Source: Limonium bicolor
Lineage: Eukaryota; Streptophyta; Magnoliopsida; Caryophyllales; Plumbaginaceae
Length of the DNA: 64,000 bases
Reading direction: 5' to 3'
Assembly (NCBI GenBank): GCA_023374045.1
Contig: CM041776.1
Span: 143,347,296-143,411,295 of the forward strand
Numbering within the stretch: the stretch's first letter is position 1; the number at the start of each line of letters is the position of its first letter. A program made the translations under genes and the position numbers. Of the stretch, positions 56,531-64,000 are shown in pieces. Below the pieces are notes generated by a model, which saw only the letters and a program-made list of their open reading frames with translations, ran no database searches and was not told the DNA's origin.

Positions 56531-59500
56531 TGAAATACCCCAAATATTTATTACCTTAATTAATAAGGAATTAATGTAAACAAAGAGAATAATCAATAAT
56601 TATATACCTAATGAGTGATACTCATTATAAATATTATTATATATACATATAGTCCAAAGTGAACATTAAACCATACATTAAATCTCTAATCAAGAGAGAA
56701 CTTCATTAAGAAGTAATCAACTCCTAAAATTAATACTACATGTAACATATTAGCACATGTATTAAATATCACAAAAATCACTCATTAAACTATATAAAAT
56801 ATTTTATATAGCCAAACCAAATTATAAATGCAATAGGCACTCATATATATACATTAAAACAAGAAACACCATAAGTCACAACTTGACACATAAATATAGT
56901 CACATATATACAACTTGTGTTACAATATTAAGTAATGAAAAATTTCAAATCTTCCCCCCCATTTCCTTATGGCCGGCTTCACATCTATGGAAGAGGAGAT
57001 CAAAAAGCATGATTAGAAAATAAATAAGCATTAAAGTACAACAAAGTACACACTAGACTTACCTTCTCTAATGATCTCACCTCTCTCCCATTCTCCTCAT
57101 ACACTCTCGGTTTCCCCATCCCCTCTATTCCACCGAGTGTTGCTTAGGAAAGGAGAATCAAGTACAACCTAGATACACTTTGAGACTTTCTTCTCTTCTT
57201 ATACTCATATCCTACAACTTTTCTCCTCTACCCATGCCCTCTATCTCTCGGTAGTCTTCTTCTCTCCCTCATTCCAACCGAACAACAACAACACCAAAGA
57301 CACCACCATCTTCATCCCTTCTTTAGCTCCAAAACCATGGAAGGTTAAGTCCCTTTTCACCTAAAAACACCACATCTCTTGCATAAAATCATCACCATTC
57401 TCCTTCCTTTCATTTAAACTGAAAACCCCATGGGCATGGGCCATCAAGAACTGACAACAACAAGGGGAAGAAGCTAGCTCAAGTGAGGTAGGGAAACATG
57501 TTTGAAAAACCCACTTCTTCCTCCTTCTTTATTAAGTCCGAAAATGGACAAGTACTTACATCTTCTTCTACTTATTTTTACACACACATGGAGGCTGTTT
57601 CAAGCTCCTTCCATTGAGCCAAAACCACTCCAAGAACACACCATTGAAGAGCTTCAACCTAAGGTAAAAACCGAGAGACTCCATGGCTGTTCAAGCCATA
57701 TTTTCCTTGTTTTTCTTCTACACAAACTGAAGCTATTTCCCCTTCTTTAGATGGATGAAAATAGCACTTGAAACTCCATCAAATATCAAGGTAAAGGCAC
57801 CTCTTTTAATGTTCAAAAACCATGCCGTTAAACTCCTTAAACTACTTATGTAATGAAGTAATTAACTTAGCTCTTTTTCTTTGTTCTTGTGATGGCCGAA
57901 TGGGTCTATATTACCCATGGACTGCCGTAAACATAGGAACATCCTCCAAGGAGAAAAAAACCAAGGCTTGAAAGGTAATTGCCCCATTAATGCTTTAAGG
58001 GTTATATTATGGTTTAAGAAAAATTTTGTGTACAGAAAAATTTAACCTATGTTATATATATATTTAGGCCGAGAGGGTTGTGTGGGGTTGTGGACTTCTT
58101 GGTGACTAAATTAAGGTAAGAATGTCTACAACACATTTTTAATGCCTTAAAGTTTACTAGTTTGAAAGTGTTATGGGGCCGAAATTTCTAGGCATATATA
58201 TATGTGTTATTTAAGCTTGATAATGTGTAATAAATTATGTGTACAAGATTGGATAATAAACTTAGGTGTACATGACTTGATAAAGTCAAAATATATGTTA
58301 AAATGGAAGAAAACTGACTTAAGAAAGTTAAATAAAAATTCTGTACAAAACCATGAGTTATAAGGTTATGTGGGGACATTTTAATGTCATTTTATAGTTA
58401 ATACTATGTTATGTTTAAGGCCATATGTTTAGCCCATGTTACTATATTTATTTAGAGCTTTAAATAATTATTATTAAGTTTTTGGGGTGATTTAAATAAC
58501 TATATAAATTTCTGGTGCAATGAAATACCTCAGACTTAAATATGGTGATTAAATTATTCTAATATGGTATTTATGGGCCTAATAGTGCCTAAAGAATATA
58601 GGTGAAGAAAATAAAACCAAAATAATAGAGAAAACGCGTAAAAAGCACAAAATGTAAAAACGCATGTTACGCAACCATGGGAGGTATGTAACCTCGAATA
58701 GGGTCCTAGATGGATTCCTAAGGCTTAGATATTCCTAAATAATATGTGGGAAAAATTCCCAAAATAAACGAATCCATATAGTGGGTTAAAAACGCTAATG
58801 AAGCTTTAAAGCATGTTTTTCGAGAAAACCCGAAAACGTGACTTTAAGTGGTCAAACAGACCCGTAAAAATTATAGATGAATATATAACTATAATTAAAC
58901 ATTAATGAAGGGTGGAGAACCATTAAAATTAAATAAACGAGAAAAATCCGGGAAACGGGCCCGGTTAGTTAATAGTGCCAAACTGGGAAATTTAACGAGC
59001 GTTTCTCGTGAAAAGACGAAAACGCCCCTCCCTCACTAATTATAAGGGGGCCGGTTTTATTAGTGGTGATTCATCACCTCTCTCAACTAATGAGCTAGCT
59101 TTTAATTAAAGAGACAAAAGCAAAAGTAAAAAAGGTACAAAAGCACATTTCCCCTCTTTTTCCTCTCATTTCTCTCTTCTATCTCCTTCCTTCTTCTTCC
59201 CCACCGTATTCTCCCTCCTCCCTTCCCCATTTCTGGATATTTTGCATCCCTCCCATGGCAGCCCCTCTTCATCCTCATACCCAAGCCAAATCCATCCTCC
59301 AAATCAAAAATAAATTACATATTTAAGCTCCTCTCACCATGGGCTACACTTTCCTCTTTTGAAAATCTCCAAAGGGTGAAGTTGACCTCCATGGGTATAG
59401 CCCATTTGAAGAGAAAATCAGATTTTAAGGAGATAGGTTGCCTCCTCTTTCATTCAATGTAAGAAAAATCCAAGAAAACTCTTTTTTCTCCATTCTCTTA

Positions 59501-61618
59501 CCTTGGCCGATTTCAGCCCTTAATGTGTCATTTTTCTTTCTTTGTTTGAGAAATTTTCCAAGCCTCAATTGGTGGTTGAAAGCCCTTCTTTGATTCATGA
59601 TTGAAAACCATGCAAGAGCTTCCAAAGGTAAGCCCTAATTTTGTGCTTTAAGCCTCTTCATGAATCCTAGGGCTATTTCAATGTGTCTAAGTGTGTTTAC
59701 TTAGTCCCATTTTCTCTTTTAATGGTAATTTAGAATTCTTGGCAATTGGTTTGCCCTTTGGCCGATTTTGGAGTCAAGAGAAAAAGAGAAGAGGAGAAGA
59801 TTGGAAAAGAAATGGAGAACAAAGGTAAATAATCTACCTTGATAATTATTCTAAATGCTTTAGAAGTTTTGGGATGGAAATTTAAAGAATGAACCCAAAA
59901 TTATGAGTTGGAATGTGGTTAGTATATTTAAGAGAGAATTGTGGTTATGTTTATGCAATGGTGAGATTATTTGTGATTTAAGGGCCTTGGAGCCATGCAT
60001 TTAATGATTATGGCATTATAATGTAATTGGTGAATTATGGATGAGATTTTGGATGAATTATGTGCTGGTAGAACCCACTATGGGTTTGGTTAGTTTTGAA
60101 TTGAAATAGGTGATGAAGACAATGCATTTGGGCATGCTAGAATTGTAGGTGAACTATGACGACATTTCCGTAGAAAACGAGTGGTTTAAGTGAGGATTAG
60201 TAGTTGAAGAACCTAAGGTTGGTTAGGATGAAAGTGGAGTGTAGAAGAGGTGAATTAAACTCACCAAAAGTAGAGTATAAGAGTTGAAGAGATTTGTGTA
60301 AAAATCTGTAGCAAAAATAGTGTATAAGTGTCTTGGACTTGCTAGAGAAGAGCTAGAGTTTTTAACCTTGTAGATGGTGAGTGAACTTGGGTAATGGAGA
60401 TGCATTTGTCTTGGTAGAATTTAGAATGGCCAAATGGGTTGAGAATAAGGTAAAAACTGTCAAGAGAAGTTTGGTAATGCACTAGTGTGCATAAGGGTTG
60501 AAAATGGGAATTGAAATTTATAGAAGTAAGCAAGAATGGAGTGATAAGGTTGAGCAATGATTTAGGGAGGTTTAGGGTGTAATTAAGGTGTTAAAACATG
60601 TTAGGAAACATGTGGAAAGATTAGGAAAAGATTGGGTGAAATTTGGGGTTAGAAAAGAATTCAAAACTGTCAATTTTGATAGAAACATGCTATGGTCCGG
60701 GACTTAGGGTAGGGACAAAGTCCCGGACCACACTAAAAAATAGGCTGAGAGTAAACTGGTACATTGGTCCGAGACCTTAGTCCAGGACCAAGACCCCGAC
60801 CAGGTAAGAAAATCACCCGAGAGTTAGGCCATGAATTGGTACGGGACTTAGGGGCCGGACCAAGTCCCGGACCACCCCCAAATTCCATACGAAAGTGTTT
60901 ATAAGCCCCTAAATGAATGGGGATTGATGGTTATTGGTTGTAGATGATGTTTAGGACATATTTGGTGACATGTAAAGGTCCTTAGAATTATAAACAAGTG
61001 CTAGGTTGATAATGGAAGTGAGAACTTAAGTTCACAAGAGTAAAGATGAGGTTAACGGAACAACAGGGTAAGTACGGGAGTAATAGTCATTTACTTACCG
61101 TATGGTATTGATGTTAATATAACTGCTTGATATGTTATCATTGATTCGAGAATAACCCGAGGAACGTAAGATGACACGATAGAGTAAGTCCTTGGTGACA
61201 GGTATGGTTTTCTTGCAACTTGTGTCTTGCCGAGTCCTCTCGGCTTGTGTGTTATTTGCTTGTGGGCCGACTTAACAAGATAAAAGCATGAAAATGATTT
61301 ATCGCACTTGATATGTATTATGATGCTAGCTGTGTGTGCTAACCATCTTTGGTGATTGTGTGGTCTAACTTAGTGTTGTAGACCGACTCATAGATGAGTA
61401 ATGCGTGGTTAGTGACTCGTAGTGAGAGTCAATACACAAATAATTAAACGTGGAGAAATACGTAAGAGAACTCAAGCTTAAGACCAGCGAAAATGCAACC
61501 GTACGAACACACTAGAACGTGAGAGAGATGCACGGGACTTGTAAACTCCCGTTAACGCTTAAAGAACCGAACGAAACAATCCACAAATAATTAATAGTGG
61601 AAAGTTGTAAAGAACCTC
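56531..61618 (+). mobile_element. Chromovirus D 3' LTR, truncated
   Basis: Begins TGAAATACCCC. Over 5 kb, AT-rich in the first 2 kb, with TATAAGG at 59041, pyrimidine-rich sequence to 59240, donor-like AAAG then GTAAATAA at 59825, and a hairpin cluster at 60694-60866. 61195-61320 resembles LTR B (CTCGGCTTGTGTG block). It stops before the expected TGTTACA end, at LTR E. None of its open frames (for example 59102-59302, 60342-60557) has support. Confidence 0.78.
60694..60866 (+). repeat. Hairpin cluster in LTR D
   Basis: A perfect 12-bp stem GGTCCGGGACTT (60694-60705) with AAGTCCCGGACC (60718-60729), followed by two related, less perfect copies ending near 60873. Confidence 0.75.
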
Positions 61619-64000
61619 TATAACGCCCCTATTAAACAAATATGCAGCGGAAAATAAAAGACTATGACGTTTACAGATCATCAGGTTCCAAACACCCGGC
61701 ATAAAACCTCACCAATTATATTTAAAAAATTACAAAAGCTACGGTCTGAACCTCGAGAAAACTTAACAAAACATAACAGTAATAAAATACATTAACTCTC
61801 CACAAAACCTAATCCCATCCCAATCACTCGTTCTCTTCGTGGCCACATGTATAATACTTCGTACCTGCAAGATAAAACCAAGCAGCCCACCCCGAGAGGG
61901 GTGGGTCAGTTCCCTGGAATGGAATTGGTACGATCCTCCAAAACAAACTTATAATACAACTCTTCAATAAATAATAGCTTGAATACAATCACTTAAAACC
62001 ACACAGAGGTACAAGGCACTTCAAAAATCACCAATTCAAGATAACAAGTTGCGAAAGAAATACATGACAGAAAGTTAAAGTTAGTCAATCAGAAGAAATC
62101 ACACCCTAAGTTAGTGAACATCCATTGTTTGCGTTAGATTCAGTTTCAGTTAGGAGTAGGAAGACCCAAGTAGTCACAAGGACTAGGAATGAAAGAAGAG
62201 ATCCAAGAACCCATAACTCAAGAGTGGAATCAAATCAACTGGGAGAGATGGCCCCCACCGCCAAGTACGTCCTTTTAGGACAAGGGATATACAACCTTCA
62301 CTGTTTACTACGTCCCTTTTGGGACAGGGAATATACAACCCCTCACTGTTACCATTGAAGACACAGGCACGTCACAATAAAAGACTCAGCTCATGGATGG
62401 AACAATACCCAGAGTCAAAGGAAGAATTACCAAGATTGTCCTTTTCCATATTCCCACTTGATCACTAACTGCACCAGAGCAATACCAAAACACTCAGTCC
62501 TACAGAGTGCAGAAGGGTAAACCCTAGGCAGTTAATGTCAAATGAAACAACCAAATAGAAGGAACCAATAACCATGTAATTTACACATTCAAGGCTCAGT
62601 TAGTCACATCAAGCTGAGTTAGCCACACAACGGTTTCCTTTTTAAATTCCTTTAAACTCAGTTAGCGTTTTTTGAAACCGTCTTATAAGTCGGTCAATAA
62701 AAGTATCAGAGTATGAGAAATCGTACCTGGATAACGCTGTAGCAGCTCTAGTCAACTTGCGCAAACAATCAACAGTACTCTGAAGAATATTAAAGGTAGT
62801 CTATCATCAATATCTCATACCCTAAGTTAAACTTAAATAGATTCCTCACTCTTATTTCTAAACCTCGATCATCTTGTAAGCCCTTCGCTTAAATGCTAAG
62901 TATAGCCTTTGACTTGTTTTAGAATGTTGTATAGCCCAAGGTTGTAAGATCAAGGGATGTATTCTTCTAACACTTGTTAATTGTTCCACTCTTATCCACT
63001 TACTAATGCTTAACCGTAATTCTCACATTAAGACCTTTATATCATAAGTGTATTTTATATTACCCAATTGATCTTAGAATCTCAATAATAACTCTTAAGC
63101 TCAATACCTTTATTCTTTCTTTAGGACAGGCATCGTATTATAACCTATGATGGATTTATCTTAGAATACCATACTATTATTCCATAAGGTAATAATTATG
63201 TATTTCATCAATATCTACTAGATAATCCATTATGATTAAGTTTTCCCCCTTAACTTAATTAAGATATACATCCTTTATACCGGGATCATAGTGTTATAGA
63301 CGCATTTTATTATAACTTAATTGATCTTAGAATTCAGAGACAACTACTAGACTCAATTATTTTATCTTTACTTTAGATCGAGTTAATATTATAACCATTT
63401 AATTATCTTGTCTAAAGATGTTCAATTACTCTTCATCCTGAAACAACTATATTTTAATTAACTCAAACCCTTCCAACTCTAATACCAAGTATTCGCATAG
63501 TATATTATTCGCTTAATTATTACCTATATAATAAGGTGTTTTAAGATAACCTTTTTTATGTCTCCTTACTTACATTTTGATTTCCTAAATAATTAATTTC
63601 TACACACATTCTCTATATAGATCATGTATAATCCTTTTTACTAAATTTTTAATAAACTTATGTCTTAAATACGTTTTATATTATTCACAAAACCAAAGGT
63701 TACAAAGGAAAATTAATTCCCTTTAATATGTTTTAGGATAAGTATTATGTCTTAACATAAGGTGAAAATTTTAACTAATAAGTAAATTCTCATTCATAAG
63801 AGAAATTATCAATTATCTAATAAGATCATCTATTCTGAAAATCCTCATACCTTATATTCCAATGACCTTTTAATATTTTTAGTGTTATAAGGTAAACCAA
63901 TATAATCTCTTATGTAACTTAGTTTCATCTAATTAAAGGTTCAAAGGTTTTAAGTACCTAATTCCTATTTACAAACCTTTTATAAGTTCTAACTACTGAA
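61619..64000 (-). mobile_element. LTR E, partial, minus strand, runs off the window
   Basis: Begins TATAACGCCCC with GCAGCGGAA nearby, the pattern of the inner chromovirus LTR end (TGTAACACCC...GCAGCGGAA) with one changed base. 61865-61905 has the acceptor-like CAG and a perfect hairpin CCCACCCC-GAGA-GGGGTGGG in the same order as in LTRs B and C. A short direct repeat with GTCCC-GGGAC (62262-62345) follows. From about 62800 the sequence is very AT-rich and I see nothing specific. No primer site is attached on the left. Confidence 0.6.

Overview
The window looks like intergenic chromatin from a large seed-plant genome, probably a eudicot. I find no host protein gene, tRNA, rRNA, CRISPR array or bacterial-type feature. 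Nearly every base can be assigned to LTR retrotransposons of two lineages. One is Tat/Ogre-like Ty3/gypsy: LTRs of about 1.8-2.0 kb that begin TGTTATACCC, a primer site matching tRNA-Arg, a Gag zinc knuckle of the form C-x2-H-x4-H-x4-C, and a long repeat-rich 3' tail. The other is Ty3/gypsy chromoviruses: LTRs of about 4-5 kb that begin TGAAATACCCC and end TGTTACA, a primer site TGGTATCAGAGC for initiator tRNA-Met, and a chromodomain. Species cannot be named from the sequence.

Layout. 1-6621: plus-strand internal region of a decayed chromovirus (copy A), split by a solo Tat/Ogre LTR (2185-3940, TSD GTACC). 6622-7185: 3' tail of a Tat/Ogre element, directly followed by element I (5' LTR 7186-9211, gag 10716-11717, 3' LTR from 14728). 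The 3' LTR of element I is split by chromovirus B (15782-40385, minus strand, TSD CTTTC). The left LTR of B is itself split by Tat/Ogre element II (19044-29193, plus strand, TSD GGTAC). The LTR of element I resumes at 40386 and is cut off at 41287. 41288-50566 is a patchwork of chromovirus LTR and internal pieces (C, B', C''). 50567-61618 is chromovirus D, with decayed gag, an open integrase-C-terminus/chromodomain reading frame, a 3' UTR and a truncated 3' LTR. 61619-64000 is part of a further minus-strand LTR (E).

Coding content is small. Element I has one intact 333-residue Gag. Element II has a Gag C-terminus with two zinc knuckles, a retropepsin and a G-patch domain, spread over shifted frames. 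Element D has Gag remnants and a chromodomain. No reverse transcriptase or RNase H can be read with confidence anywhere. All these elements therefore look non-autonomous or dead, and their movement would have needed enzymes from elsewhere.

The most interesting signal is non-coding. It includes a two-hairpin module with paired base changes shared by chromovirus copies A, B, C'' and D; hairpins attached to extra polypurine-tract-like motifs in both Tat/Ogre elements; arrays of GC-rich hairpins inside LTRs of both lineages; and splice-site-like signals inside the LTRs, including a TACTAAC branch-point motif. Element II's two LTRs differ mostly by one-base indels, whereas those of element I differ only by substitutions. 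This suggests that some frameshifts in element II are consensus errors. All comparisons were made by eye.
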